Part shown: positions 25,342 to 36,626 of the stretch, piece by piece | How the letters are laid out: each line of letters starts with the position of its first letter | How positions within the stretch are numbered: position 1 is the first letter of the stretch | Source: Pseudorhizobium tarimense | GTDB taxonomy: Bacteria; Pseudomonadota; Alphaproteobacteria; Rhizobiales; Rhizobiaceae | Assembly (NCBI RefSeq): GCF_022968135.1 | Contig: NZ_JALJRA010000022.1 | Coordinates: 1-63,600, forward strand | Length of the DNA: 63,600 bases | Direction: 5' to 3' | Position numbers and translations under genes: made by a program | Notes under the pieces: model-generated | Seen by the model: the letters and a program-made list of their open reading frames with translations, nothing else | What the model was told of the DNA's origin: nothing | The model's database searches: none

Positions 25342-25800
25342 ATGAACGTCACCATCGCCTTCGAGCCACCGCGGCAACCGCAGGTCCTCCGGCTGCTTGC
25401 GCTATCGGACGCCTATGCTGCTTCTCTTTATCCGGCGGAAAGCAATCATCTGGTCGACCTCGAGGCGCTTGAGAAGCCGACCGTGCGGTTCATTGTGGCA
25501 CGGCGAGACGGCGACATCGTTGGCTGCTGTGCGCTCATTGACGCCGGTGACGGTACGGCTGAGATCAAGCGGATGTTCGTCGACCCAACTGCGCGCGGTC
25601 TCAAGGTGGGCAAGCTGCTGCTGGAAGCGCTGATCGGGGCCGGTCTGGACGCTCGACTTGGTGCGATCCGGCTCGAGACAGGCATCCATCAGCCAGAAGC
25701 CATCGGTCTCTACCGATCCTACGGGTTCACCGAAATCCCGCCCTTCGGTAGCTACAGGACCGACCCTTTGAGCCTCTTCATGGAGAAGAGGCTTTCCTGA
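25342..25800 (+). CDS. GNAT-family N-acetyltransferase, 152 aa
   Basis: Motif A of the GNAT fold reads IKRMFVDPTARGLKVGKLLLEAL, though the usual Gln/Arg-x-x-Gly-x-Gly/Ala loop is R-G-L-K-V-G, and motif B is in LETGIHQPEAIGLYRSYGF. It should acetylate an amine from acetyl-CoA; the acceptor is unknown. The ATG at 25342 follows GGAGCAGGATT. Its last 23 bp overlap the 3' end of the opposing AI-2E transporter gene. Confidence 0.87.
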   Translation: MNVTIAFEPPRQPQVLRLLALSDAYAASLYPAESNHLVDLEALEKPTVRFIVARRDGDIVGCCALIDAGDGTAEIKRMFVDPTARGLKVGKLLLEALIGAGLDARLGAIRLETGIHQPEAIGLYRSYGFTEIPPFGSYRTDPLSLFMEKRLS

Positions 25801-26977
25801 TCACCGGCGCTGGCTGATCCAGTTCCTCCGTCGCGAGGTCGGCGGAGGCGATCTCGGTCGAGTCCGCCAGCCGGACTTCGCGGATCCATTCCCGCCAGAT
25901 CGAGACGACCAGGGCCATCAGCACCGGGCCGATGAACAGGCCAAGGAAACCCATCGTCTTTACCCCGCCCACCAGGCCGAAGAAGGTCGGCAGGAAGGGC
26001 AGCTTGATCGGGCCGCCCACCAGTCTCGGGCGGATCGTCTTGTCGACGATGAAAAGCTCGACGGATCCCCAGATAAAGAGGGCTGCTCCGGCGAAGTAGG
26101 AGCCACTGGCAACGAGATAGATGGAGACGAGCGTGAAGGAAAGCGGCGCACCGCCCGGGATCAACGCCATGACGCCGGTCAGAACGCCAAGCGTAACGGG
26201 CGAGGGGACGCCCGCGATCCAGTAGGCGATCCCAAGCACGATGCCTTCGCCAATCGCGATCAACGTCATACCCGTCACTGTGGAGCTGATTGTGGCCGGT
26301 ACGACGCGGGAAATCCTCTCCCATCGCGTCGGCAGAATACGCTCACCGAGAAGGTCGATCTGTGCGGTGAAGGACGCGCCGTCACGATAGACAAAGAAAA
26401 GGGCGATCAGCATGAACAGCAGCGTCAGGACGAGATGGAATGCGCCGTCGCCGGCGGCAATCACCGCGCGGTAGATGTTGCCGATATTGGCGCCACTGAC
26501 AATCTGGATGAGCTCCCCGACTGCTCCGGGAGCGCCAATGTACCGGTCCCACTGCTCGCCCAGCCAGTCGCCGACGCCAGGCAACGCGGTGATCCAGGTC
26601 GGAACGGCTTCGCCGTTGCGATTGACCTCGAGGATCCAGGCCACCCACTCGCGGACCTCGCCTATGGTGTAGGAGACCGCAATGCCGATCGGTACGACCA
26701 GGAAGGCGATGATGAAGATGATGGCTAGGGTGGCGCCGATCGTCGTATTGCCACCGATGTGTTGCAGCATCCTGCGATAGAGCGGCCAACTGGCAAAGCC
26801 GATGACCAGCGCGGCCAAAACGGGAACGACGAAGCCGTGGAAGAAGTAGATGCTGGCGATGACGATTAGGACCAGGAGCCAGCGCGCAGCGGAGATCGGT
26901 GGTATAAGCGCCGCCCGGCTATGTGCGACCGGTCCGAGCCAGCGGGGGCCGTCTTTCGATCTTGAAGATCCGTTCAC
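25778..26977 (-). CDS. AI-2E family transporter (PerM/UPF0118 type), 399 aa
   Basis: About eight membrane helices with the family's layout: paired N-terminal helices (WLLVLIVIASIYFFHGFVV...), a periplasmic middle domain, and the conserved GVPSPVTLGVLTGVMALIPGGAPL loop. The name comes from TqsA, an AI-2 exporter; many members instead act in ion antiport or export unknown solutes. The start is uncertain: frames reach back to 27031, but the GTG at 26977 gives the usual N-terminal length and has a GGAG site 11 bp upstream. Its 3' end overlaps a convergent GNAT gene by 23 bp. Confidence 0.85.
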   Translation of the reverse strand: MNGSSRSKDGPRWLGPVAHSRAALIPPISAARWLLVLIVIASIYFFHGFVVPVLAALVIGFASWPLYRRMLQHIGGNTTIGATLAIIFIIAFLVVPIGIAVSYTIGEVREWVAWILEVNRNGEAVPTWITALPGVGDWLGEQWDRYIGAPGAVGELIQIVSGANIGNIYRAVIAAGDGAFHLVLTLLFMLIALFFVYRDGASFTAQIDLLGERILPTRWERISRVVPATISSTVTGMTLIAIGEGIVLGIAYWIAGVPSPVTLGVLTGVMALIPGGAPLSFTLVSIYLVASGSYFAGAALFIWGSVELFIVDKTIRPRLVGGPIKLPFLPTFFGLVGGVKTMGFLGLFIGPVLMALVVSIWREWIREVRLADSTEIASADLATEELDQPAPVIRKASSP

Positions 26978-27128
26978 GGTGATCACAACTCCGTTGATGG
27001 CCAGCATGTGGCGCGTGGCGCTATAAAGCACAAGATAACCGCCAACGGCCTTAAAATGCAGTGCGCGCCTTGCCCAATATGACCTATGCGATAATTATGA
27101 TGAAATTCAAACAGACCGAAATCTTTCG

Positions 27129-27695
27129 ATGACATCTTCAGCGCGTCGGTTCCTTGTGCGGGATCGGACTTCTTCATCCCACGCAAAGGTCGAAGCGACC
27201 GTTGGATCGTTCGATAGCCTCGAAAATTATCGCCGCTACTTGCGCGGAAGCTACATTTTCCGTGCATCGCTCGACGCGAGGATGAATGGGCTGCACTGGC
27301 CGGAGCAGTTTGGGCTCTGGGCGGCTTCGGATCGCCTCACTGACCTCATGCGTCAGGACATGGACGATCTCGGCGTCACTCCCCCGCCGATCAATCTTGC
27401 GCAGCCTGAGCCACTTCTCGCGTCGGACTTCGAAAGCCTGCTCGGGACGCTCTATGTCGTCGAAGGCTCCTCACTCGGTGCCCGCGTTCTCTTCCGGCGC
27501 GCGCAGACGCTCGGCTTGTCGGATACCTTCGGCGCCCGCCATCTGGCGGCACAAGCTCGGTCGGTGGAGCGCTGGAAGCGCCTTCTGGAACTGCTGGAAT
27601 CTGCGCCTGTACTCGATCTCGATCGCACAGTCGCCGCCTCCGAAGCCACGTTCGTGGCGGTCGAGCGTGCATTCGAAGGCGGTGACCATGCCTGA
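27129..27695 (+). CDS. bphO: Heme oxygenase (biliverdin-producing), bacteriophytochrome-associated, 188 aa
   Basis: The protein resembles BphO heme oxygenases: the SSHAKVEATVG segment near the N-terminus carries the expected proximal histidine (His18), and FESLLGTLYVVEGSSLGARVL forms the distal helix with the flexible glycines. It would open heme to biliverdin IX-alpha, iron and CO. The product is the chromophore of the bacteriophytochrome encoded right after it; the two genes overlap by 8 bp, so they are made together. Length is normal. Confidence 0.92.
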   Translation: MTSSARRFLVRDRTSSSHAKVEATVGSFDSLENYRRYLRGSYIFRASLDARMNGLHWPEQFGLWAASDRLTDLMRQDMDDLGVTPPPINLAQPEPLLASDFESLLGTLYVVEGSSLGARVLFRRAQTLGLSDTFGARHLAAQARSVERWKRLLELLESAPVLDLDRTVAASEATFVAVERAFEGGDHA

Positions 27696-30240
27696 TACGA
27701 AGACCGTGGATCTGACCAACTGCGATCGTGAGCCGATTCATGTGCCCGGAAGCATTCAGCCGCACGGCTGCCTGATTGCGTGTGACGCAGCCGGTTCCGG
27801 AATTGTGCGCCACTCCACGAATGCGCCACAGATGCTGGGCCTGCCCCAAGACATCAATGGTATGCGGCTGGATGAGGCCCTGGGACCGGAAGTGGCGCAT
27901 ACGCTGCGAAACGCAATCGCGACCTCCTCCGATCCGGCACGGCCGGCGCTCCGTCACGGGGTGATCCTCCCGTCGGGCCAGCGTTTCGACGTGTCTATCC
28001 ATGCCTATGAAGCAAATGCGATCCTCGAATTTGAGCCTGTTTCGGGGGACACGGACCAGCCGCTCGAAGCGGCGCGCATGCTCATCAGCAGGATCCGCAA
28101 CATCCGATCCGTCGACCAGCTGGTCGAGCGTTCCAGCCGTCTCATCCACGCGCTGCTCGGTTACGACCGGGTAATGATCTACCGCCTGGACAAGGATGGT
28201 TCGGGCAAGGTGATCAGCGAGCACAAGCGCCGCGATCTGGAAAGCTTCAAAGGGCAGCACTTTCCGGCAACCGACATTCCCCAGCAGGCCCGTATTCTGT
28301 ACCTGATGAACACCATCCGGGTCATCTCGGATGCCGACAATCCGCGGGTGGCGATCGTTCCTGCCCTCGATGAGGCGGGCGCGCCGCTTGACCTTTCTTT
28401 CGCGCATTTGCGCAGCGTATCCCCCATCCACTGCGAATATCTGCGCAACATGGGCGTCTCGGCCTCCATGTCGATCTCGATCGTGGTCGACGGAGAACTA
28501 TGGGGGCTGATTGCCTGTCACCACTATTCGCGGAAGGCGCTTTCTATGCCGCAACGTGTAGCGGCAGAGACGTTCGGCGAGTTTTTCTCTCTGCATCTGA
28601 GCGCACTGAAGCAGAAGGAGATTGCTGAGAAGAACCGGGAGGTTCGCAGCGCTCTGGACCGCTTCTTGCAGGCCGCGGCCCATCACTCCGACATCCGCGA
28701 GCTATTGCGGCAGTCACTGGACGAACTCAGCGCGATGTTGCCGTCGGACGGGGTAGGGCTCTGGCTTTCAGGCGTCTGGACGGCCGCAGGAAGCGCGCCG
28801 TCTAAAGAAGGGGCCGCGGAACTTGCGGAACTGCTGGCGGAAAAGGCTGGCGGTCGGGTGTGGGAGACACATCACCTTTCGGTGGATCTCCCAACCTCCC
28901 GTGCATCCGCCGAAGGAACCTGCGGGGTGATAGCGGTTCCCTTGTCGCAAAGGTCGCGAGATTACCTCTTCTTCTTCCGCCGCGAACTCGTCCAGACGCT
29001 GGACTGGGCCGGCAACCCGGAAAAAGCCTATGAGAGCGGCCCACTCGGGGACCGCCTGACGCCGCGCAAAAGCTTCGCGGTCTGGAAGGAGACTGTCAGT
29101 GATCAGGCGCAGCCTTGGTCAGACGGTGACCTGGAGGTTGCCGACGCCATCCGTGCCGTGCTTGTCGAGATCGTCCTGCACCACAACGAGCTGATCGCCG
29201 ATGAGCGCGGCAAGGCGGACGTGCGCCAGAGGATGCTCAACGAGGAGCTCAATCACCGGGTCAAGAACATCCTGTCGGTCATCAAGTCGCTGATCGGCAG
29301 CCCGGTTGACCCGGGACAGGATATCGAGAGCTACATCGAGTCCCTGAAGGGCAGGGTTCAGGCGCTTTCGCTGGCGCATGACCAGATTGTCCGGAGCGGG
29401 GACGGCGGCATGCTGCGCGATCTCCTCCATGCGGAGCTGCAGCCATATCAGGCAGGCGACCGGCGAATCGTCCTGCAGGGGCCGCCGATCTGGCTGGATG
29501 CACGATCCTTCTCCGTCATGGCGCTCGTGCTGCACGAGATGGCGACCAATGCCGCCAAGTACGGCGGGCTTTCGCGCTCGGGCGGTGATCTCTCCGTCCG
29601 CTGGAGCAGGAGCGATACGGCCGATTGCGAGATCCGGTGGGAGGAGAACGGCGGTCCGCCCGTAACGGCACCCGTCCGCAGTGGGTTCGGCAGCGTCCTG
29701 ATTGGCCGCAGCGTTTCCTACGAACTCGGTGGCAAGAGCCGGATCGACTATGACGAAGCCGGCCTGCGTGGATATTTCTGCATCCCGTCCACTCATATTC
29801 AGGCTGGCGGCGAAGACGAAGAACGGCAATTGATCGAATCTGCGTTGGACGAGGGCGATCAGGAAAAGTCGGACTTCTCGGAGGTTGAGCTTCTGCTTGT
29901 GGAAGATCAGATGTTGATCGCTGCCGACGTGGAAACGATCCTGGCGGAATACGGACTAAAGAAGGTCACCACGAGTCCGTCCGTCGCTGAGGCCTTGCGA
30001 AAACTGGAGCACTTCGCGCCCAACATCGCCATCCTCGACGTGAACCTAGGTACAGGGACATCAGTTCCGGTGGCGCACGAACTGCTTCGCAGAGGCATCC
30101 CGTTCGTCTTCGCGACCGGCTATAGCGATCGCGCCACGATACCCGATCACATCGACGTACCCGTTCTGCGCAAGCCTTACGAAGCGTCGGCGCTCATCCG
30201 CGCGATAGCGCGCCTACTGGCTCAAACACGCGTGGACTAA
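27688..30240 (+). CDS. bphP: Bacteriophytochrome: PAS-GAF-PHY sensor with HWE histidine kinase and C-terminal receiver, 850 aa
   Basis: A complete red/far-red photoreceptor. The biliverdin-linking Cys12 sits at the N-terminus before the PAS domain; the GAF domain has PATDIPQQAR and SPIHCEYLRNMGV; the PHY tongue has TPRKSFAVW. The kinase is of the HWE class: phospho-acceptor His523 in NEELNHRVKNILSVI, N-box HEMATNAAKYGG and the WEENGG motif. A receiver domain follows, with phospho-acceptor Asp784 in NIAILDVNLG and the conserved Lys in LRKPYE. This layout matches the Agrobacterium Agp2 type. I choose the ATG at 27688 because the upstream 400 bp in this frame lie inside bphO. No separate output protein is adjacent. 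Confidence 0.94.
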   Translation: MPDTKTVDLTNCDREPIHVPGSIQPHGCLIACDAAGSGIVRHSTNAPQMLGLPQDINGMRLDEALGPEVAHTLRNAIATSSDPARPALRHGVILPSGQRFDVSIHAYEANAILEFEPVSGDTDQPLEAARMLISRIRNIRSVDQLVERSSRLIHALLGYDRVMIYRLDKDGSGKVISEHKRRDLESFKGQHFPATDIPQQARILYLMNTIRVISDADNPRVAIVPALDEAGAPLDLSFAHLRSVSPIHCEYLRNMGVSASMSISIVVDGELWGLIACHHYSRKALSMPQRVAAETFGEFFSLHLSALKQKEIAEKNREVRSALDRFLQAAAHHSDIRELLRQSLDELSAMLPSDGVGLWLSGVWTAAGSAPSKEGAAELAELLAEKAGGRVWETHHLSVDLPTSRASAEGTCGVIAVPLSQRSRDYLFFFRRELVQTLDWAGNPEKAYESGPLGDRLTPRKSFAVWKETVSDQAQPWSDGDLEVADAIRAVLVEIVLHHNELIADERGKADVRQRMLNEELNHRVKNILSVIKSLIGSPVDPGQDIESYIESLKGRVQALSLAHDQIVRSGDGGMLRDLLHAELQPYQAGDRRIVLQGPPIWLDARSFSVMALVLHEMATNAAKYGGLSRSGGDLSVRWSRSDTADCEIRWEENGGPPVTAPVRSGFGSVLIGRSVSYELGGKSRIDYDEAGLRGYFCIPSTHIQAGGEDEERQLIESALDEGDQEKSDFSEVELLLVEDQMLIAADVETILAEYGLKKVTTSPSVAEALRKLEHFAPNIAILDVNLGTGTSVPVAHELLRRGIPFVFATGYSDRATIPDHIDVPVLRKPYEASALIRAIARLLAQTRVD

Positions 30241-30252
30241 GCGTCAGCCGCT

Positions 30253-30271
30253 TGCGGCGACAGTCGCCGCA
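30253..30271. terminator. Hairpin between convergent bphP and parE
   Basis: A 7-bp GC-rich stem, TGCGGCG / CGCCGCA, with a 5-nt loop lies between the bphP stop (30240) and the parE stop (30280). There is no U-tract, so intrinsic termination is uncertain. Confidence 0.4.
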
Positions 30272-30279
30272 GACGGTTC

Positions 30280-32328
30280 TCAGATGTCGAGGTTGTCGGC
30301 GAAGGCGGCGCGTTCCTGGATGAAGCGGAAGCGAGCTTCTGGCTTCGTGCCCATCAGGTTGTCGACCGCCTCCCGGGTACCCTCGAAGTCCACCTCGTCG
30401 ATCGCCACGCGCAGAAGCGTGCGCTTGGCGGGATCCATGGTGGTCTCCTTGAGCTGCGCCGGCATCATTTCGCCAAGACCCTTGAACCGGCCGATCTCGA
30501 CCTTCTTGCCCTTGAAAACCGTCTCCATCAGCTCAGCCCGGTGGGCATCGTCCCTTGCATAAACGGTCTTGGCACCTTGGCGGATGACGTAGAGCGGAGG
30601 CACGGCGAGGTAGAGATGGTTGCCGCGGATGAGCTCCGGCATCTCCTGGTAGAAGAAGGTGATCAGCAGCGATGCGATGTGCGCCCCGTCGACGTCCGCA
30701 TCGGTCATGATGATCACGCGTTCGTAGCGGAGATCCTCTTCGCGGTACTTGGTCCGCGTTCCGCACCCGAGCGCCTGGATGAGATCGGCGATCTGCTGGT
30801 TGGCGGAGAGCTTTTCGCGGCTGGCGCTGCCGACGTTGAGGATCTTGCCGCGCAAAGGCAGGATCGCCTGGTTGGCGCGATTGCGGCCTTGTTTTGCCGA
30901 CCCACCGGCCGAGTCGCCTTCCACGATGAAGAGCTCGGCGCCTTCTGCCGTGTTTTGCGAGCAGTCTGCTAGTTTGCCGGGCAGGCGCAGCTTGCGCACG
31001 GCCGTCTTCCGGTTGACTTCCTTCTCCTTGCGGCGGCGAAGGCGCTCCTCGGCGCGTTCGATCACCCAATCAAGGAGCTTTGCCGCTTCAGCCGGGTTAC
31101 CCGCGAGATAGTGGTCGAAGGGGTCACGAAGCGCATTTTCGACGATGCGCTGGGCCTCGACGGTCGCCAGCTTGTCCTTGGTCTGGCCGACGAATTCCGG
31201 CTCCCGAATAAAGACGGAGAGCATGCCGACGGCGGAGATCATCACATCGTCCGTCGTGATCTGGGCCGCGCGCTTGTTCTGGGTGAGCTCCGCGTAGCTC
31301 TTCAAACCCTTTGTGAGCGCAATGCGAAGGCCGGCCTCGTGCGTGCCGCCTTCGGGTGTCGGAATGGTGTTACAATAGGAATGGATCTGCGGGTCGCCGC
31401 CATACCAGGTTACAGCCCACTCGAGCGCACCGTGACCGCCGGTCTTTTCCGTGCGGCCGGCGAAGATCTCGCGGGTCACGGTAAAGTCCTTGCCGAGCGT
31501 CGCGGACAGATAATCCTTCAGGCCGCCCGGGAAATGGAAAACGGCTTTCTCCGGGATTTCTCCCCCAACCACGACCACGCCGGGATCGCACGACCAGCGG
31601 ATTTCAACGCCGCCGAACAGGTAGGCCTTGGAGCGGGCCATGCGGAAGATGCGACCTGCGTCGAACCTCGCGTGGTCGCCGAAGATCTGCGGGTCGGGAT
31701 GGAAACGGACGCGCGTGCCACGGCGGTTGTGAACCGGCCCCAGTTCCTCCAGCCCCCCTTGCGGAACGCCGCGCGAGAAGCGCTGGCGATAGAGCTTGCG
31801 GTCGCGGGCAACCTCGACCTCGAGGAGATCGGAAAGCGCGTTGACGACCGAGACGCCGACGCCGTGCAGACCGCCCGAGGTCTCGTAGGCCTTACCGTCA
31901 AACTTGCCGCCGGCATGCAGCTTGGTCATGATCACTTCCAGCGTCGACTTGCCCGGGACCTGCGGGTGGTTTTCCACGGGGATGCCGCGGCCGTTATCCG
32001 TGACGGTCAGGAAGCCTTCGGTGTCCAGATGCACTTCGATGAAGTTGGCATGACCCGCGACCGCTTCATCCATAGAGTTGTCGATGACTTCGGCAAACAG
32101 GTGGTGGAGCGCCTTCTCGTCCGTGCCGCCGATATACATGCCCGGACGCATGCGGACCGGCTCCAGCCCCTCCAGGACTCGGATCGAGGAGGCGCCGTAA
32201 TCATCTGCGGACGTCGCCGGACGCGGTTGAGCTGCCGGCGGCGGGGGCGTGTCCGTTCCCTTGTCGGCGTCCAGCGCTATGGGCGTGGCTGTCGGCAGAT
32301 CGGCGAAAAGGTCGTTGTTGTCATCCAT
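30280..32328 (-). CDS. parE: DNA topoisomerase IV subunit B, 682 aa
   Basis: ParE is the ATPase subunit that, with ParC, unlinks daughter chromosomes. The GHKL ATPase motifs are clear (EVIDNSMDEAVAG, VTDNGRGIPV, TSGGLHGVGVSVVNAL), as are the TOPRIM motifs EGDSAGG, PLRGKILNV and MTDADVDGAHI, and the C-terminal GRFKGLGEM. It lacks the GyrB-specific insert. I place the start at the ATG at 32328 (MDDNNDLF), which fits rhizobial relatives; ATGs at 32373 and 32379 are alternatives and none has a convincing ribosome binding site. Confidence 0.94.
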   Translation of the reverse strand: MDDNNDLFADLPTATPIALDADKGTDTPPPPAAQPRPATSADDYGASSIRVLEGLEPVRMRPGMYIGGTDEKALHHLFAEVIDNSMDEAVAGHANFIEVHLDTEGFLTVTDNGRGIPVENHPQVPGKSTLEVIMTKLHAGGKFDGKAYETSGGLHGVGVSVVNALSDLLEVEVARDRKLYRQRFSRGVPQGGLEELGPVHNRRGTRVRFHPDPQIFGDHARFDAGRIFRMARSKAYLFGGVEIRWSCDPGVVVVGGEIPEKAVFHFPGGLKDYLSATLGKDFTVTREIFAGRTEKTGGHGALEWAVTWYGGDPQIHSYCNTIPTPEGGTHEAGLRIALTKGLKSYAELTQNKRAAQITTDDVMISAVGMLSVFIREPEFVGQTKDKLATVEAQRIVENALRDPFDHYLAGNPAEAAKLLDWVIERAEERLRRRKEKEVNRKTAVRKLRLPGKLADCSQNTAEGAELFIVEGDSAGGSAKQGRNRANQAILPLRGKILNVGSASREKLSANQQIADLIQALGCGTRTKYREEDLRYERVIIMTDADVDGAHIASLLITFFYQEMPELIRGNHLYLAVPPLYVIRQGAKTVYARDDAHRAELMETVFKGKKVEIGRFKGLGEMMPAQLKETTMDPAKRTLLRVAIDEVDFEGTREAVDNLMGTKPEARFRFIQERAAFADNLDI

Positions 32329-32523
32329 CGGGTCAGTCGGTACTACCTGTCGAGGGGCTGAAGGTGATGCCATCGCCATCTCACGCTATTTCGAATCACC
32401 GGCAATTCTGCCAGAAAGCTGGCTTTTTCGCGATGCGCCAGGGAAACGGTGCTCAGGCAGCAATGCGGCGCCTGTCGCCGAATGGCAAGGCGCCAATGCA
32501 TGATCAGGCAGCCGGAGAGGGCC

Positions 32524-33411
32524 ATGTCCACAGTTCATTTTGCATTAGCCACAGCTTTTGCGATCGTCATGGCGGCTTTGTCCGGCGCTCCAGCCTTTGC
32601 GCAGCAAGGGCCGCTCAAGCCTTACAAGGACGCCCTGTTCTCCCGCTTCCCCGTTTTGGAGAGCGCCGATGGTGGCGCCTATGAAGTGATCGACTACCAG
32701 GAGCTGCGCGACATCAATGAGCGCGACCAGGTGCCGGAACGGCGGGTAAAGTCGAGTTACGTCTCGACGGGCGTAAAGCAATACCAGGAGAATGAGACGC
32801 TGCAGCTCGGCGGGCGGCTGATCGAAGTGACTCGGGTCGGCAAGGAGAAGAACGCCGCCTTCACGGTGATCTTCGTTCACGGCCGCGGCGGAGACAGGCG
32901 CCTTGGCGCAAACGACTACAGCTTCGGCGGCAACTTCAATCGGCTCAAGAACCTCGCCGTGATGAACGGCGGAACCTACTATGCCCCAAGCGTCACCTCC
33001 TTTGACGAAAGCGGTGCCGAGGAGATCGCGCTCCTGATCCGTCACGCGTTTGAACAGTCACGCGGCCGGCCGGTCCTGCTGGCCTGTGCCTCCATGGGGG
33101 GAATGGTCTGCTCCCACATCGCCCGCAATCGCGAGGCTGTCCATTATCTTTCAGGCCTTTCGGTTCTGGGCGGGCCGCCGGATCCGGGCTTCCTGACGAC
33201 ACCTGCGGCCAAGCGCCGTCTGCCGCTCTATCTCTCCCACGGCAGCGCCGACAGCGTGTATCCGGCGGAGGAGCAGACGGGCGTCTATCGCAAGCTGCAG
33301 GCGGCGGGCTATCCGGTTCGGATGACCGTGTTCAACACGGGTGGGCACGGCACGCCGATCCGCATGACCGACTGGCGCAAGCTGATCAACTTCCTGCTGA
33401 CGGCAGGATAA
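32524..33411 (+). CDS. Secreted alpha/beta-hydrolase fold protein, 295 aa
   Basis: A signal peptide (about 1-26, cut after APAFA) precedes an alpha/beta-hydrolase domain. The oxyanion strand is VIFVHGRGGDRR, the nucleophile elbow is CASMGGM with Ser190 (the usual first Gly is Ala/Cys-type), the acid is likely D243 in HGSADSVYP and the histidine H275 in TGGHGTP. An esterase or thioesterase in the periplasm is plausible; the substrate is unknown. The ATG at 32524 follows CCGGAGAGGGCC. It is transcribed away from parE and toward tpiA. Confidence 0.82.
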   Translation: MSTVHFALATAFAIVMAALSGAPAFAQQGPLKPYKDALFSRFPVLESADGGAYEVIDYQELRDINERDQVPERRVKSSYVSTGVKQYQENETLQLGGRLIEVTRVGKEKNAAFTVIFVHGRGGDRRLGANDYSFGGNFNRLKNLAVMNGGTYYAPSVTSFDESGAEEIALLIRHAFEQSRGRPVLLACASMGGMVCSHIARNREAVHYLSGLSVLGGPPDPGFLTTPAAKRRLPLYLSHGSADSVYPAEEQTGVYRKLQAAGYPVRMTVFNTGGHGTPIRMTDWRKLINFLLTAG

Positions 33412-33518
33412 GGCTTGCGGGCGCCGCCGCCGATTTTCATGGCTTTTGTCGGCTGCAACGCTAGAACAGGGCCCAACAACAAGATGCGGACACAAGTCCC
33501 CAAGGGAAGGAGAAGGAG

Positions 33519-34289
33519 ATGACCCCCGACGTGCGGCCACTGGTGGCGGGAAACTGGAAGATGAACGGCACCCGCTCATCGCTCGATCAGATCAAAGCGA
33601 TTAGCGAGGGGGTGAAGGGCGAACTGGCGGAGAAGGTGGACGCCTTGCTCTGCCCGCCGGCGACCCTGCTTTACGTTGCGACGGCGATCTGCACCGACAG
33701 CCCGCTCGCCCTCGGCGCGCAGGACTGCCACCAGAACGTAAGTGGCGCCCATACCGGCGACATTTCCGCCGAGATGATCGCAGACTGCTTCGGCACTTAC
33801 GTGATCGTCGGCCATTCAGAGCGGCGTGCCGATCACGGCGAAAGCGATGCGCTTGTGCGCGCCAAGACCGAGACGGCTAACGCGGCGGATCTCACTGCGA
33901 TCATCTGCGTCGGGGAGACGGAAGAGGAGCGCGAGCGGGGCGAGACGCTTCAGGTGCTGAAGCGGCAGCTCGAAGGCTCGATTCCTGATGGTGCACGTGC
34001 CGAACGGACGGTGGTGGCTTATGAGCCGGTTTGGGCCATCGGCACGGGCCTGACGCCGAGCGTTGCCGACGTCGCGGAAGCGCACGCCTTCATGCGCCGC
34101 GAACTCGCAGCCCGGTTCGGGGCGGAGGGGCAAGCCATGCGCATTCTCTATGGCGGCTCGGTCAAGCCCTCGAACGCCCGCGACCTGATGGCGGTGGAGA
34201 ATGTCGACGGGGCGCTGATCGGCGGGGCAAGCTTGAAAGCCGTTGATTTCCTTGCCATCTACGATGTCTATCGCGAGCTGATGGGGTAA
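33519..34289 (+). CDS. tpiA: Triosephosphate isomerase, 256 aa
   Basis: TpiA interconverts dihydroxyacetone phosphate and glyceraldehyde 3-phosphate. The active-site residues are all present: NWKMNG (Asn, Lys), VGHSERR (His) and [11 protein letters not shown] (Glu), with loop 6 intact and a [10 protein letters not shown] phosphate-binding segment. The GGAAGGAGAAGGAG stretch before the ATG is a strong ribosome binding site. It heads the conserved order tpiA-secG-pyrG found in rhizobia. Confidence 0.96.
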   Translation: MTPDVRPLVAGNWKMNGTRSSLDQIKAISEGVKGELAEKVDALLCPPATLLYVATAICTDSPLALGAQDCHQNVSGAHTGDISAEMIADCFGTYVIVGHSERRADHGESDALVRAKTETANAADLTAIICVGETEEERERGETLQVLKRQLEGSIPDGARAERTVVAYEPVWAIGTGLTPSVADVAEAHAFMRRELAARFGAEGQAMRILYGGSVKPSNARDLMAVENVDGALIGGASLKAVDFLAIYDVYRELMG

Positions 34290-34381
34290 ACCGGCACCCG
34301 GGGCTTGGAATGCGCCTCAGCCTCATGTAAAGAGCCGCCAATCTTACCGTTATTGCCCTTCGCCAGGGCAGGGAATTTGCC

Positions 34382-34855
34382 ATGCAAACCGTTTTAATCG
34401 TCATCCACCTCATGATCGTGCTCGCCCTGGTGGGCGTGGTGCTGATCCAGCGCTCGGAAGGCGGCGGCCTGGGCGTCGGCGGCGGCTCCGGCTTCATGTC
34501 GGCACGCGGCACGGCCAATGCACTGACGCGCACCACAGCCATCCTAGCTACGCTGTTCTTCATCACCTCCATGACGCTGGGCATCCTCGCGCGCTATGAG
34601 TCGCGTCCGACGGACATCCTCGACCGCATTCCCGCGACGCAAGGAAGCGGCAACGGCATTCTCGACTCGCTCGGCCCGGCGCAGACGGAGACCCCCGCTC
34701 AGGCCCCGGCCAATGACGGTGTACCGACCGGCGGCGAAGTGCCTGCACAGAACGACGCCGCACCCGCGGCTCAGGATGCGGCTCCTGCTCAAGGTACTGC
34801 CGCTCCGGCGCCTGCCGCGCCCGCCAATTCGACGGGCGTTCCGACCGGCCAATAA
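34382..34855 (+). CDS. secG: Preprotein translocase subunit SecG, 157 aa
   Basis: Two membrane helices (VLIVIHLMIVLALVGVVLI and TAILATLFFITSMTLGILA) flank the conserved loop QRSEGGGLGVGGGSGFM. SecG helps SecYE move proteins across the inner membrane. The C-terminal 85 residues are Pro/Ala/Gln-rich and low complexity, which is common in alphaproteobacterial SecG and explains the length of 157 rather than about 110. It follows tpiA by 92 bp and ends before a strong terminator. Confidence 0.94.
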   Translation: MQTVLIVIHLMIVLALVGVVLIQRSEGGGLGVGGGSGFMSARGTANALTRTTAILATLFFITSMTLGILARYESRPTDILDRIPATQGSGNGILDSLGPAQTETPAQAPANDGVPTGGEVPAQNDAAPAAQDAAPAQGTAAPAPAAPANSTGVPTGQ

Positions 34856-34876
34856 GCCCGGTCTTTGCAACATTCT

Positions 34877-34909
34877 CCGGCAGGCCAAAAGCCTGCCGGT
34901 TTTCTTTTG
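34877..34909 (+). terminator. Terminator after secG
   Basis: A perfect 9-bp stem, CCGGCAGGC / GCCTGCCGG, with a CAAAA loop and a TTTTCTTTT tract. It separates tpiA-secG from pyrG. Confidence 0.92.
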
Positions 34910-34942
34910 TCCAGATTTCGTCGGACCGCCCCAAGCATGTGA

Positions 34943-36619
<1,677 letters not shown>

Positions 36620-36626
36620 TTTCGGT

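Noticed and set aside
31111..32361. 416-codon plus-strand frame
   Set aside because: Antisense to parE, produced by high GC content; codon pattern fits parE, not this frame.
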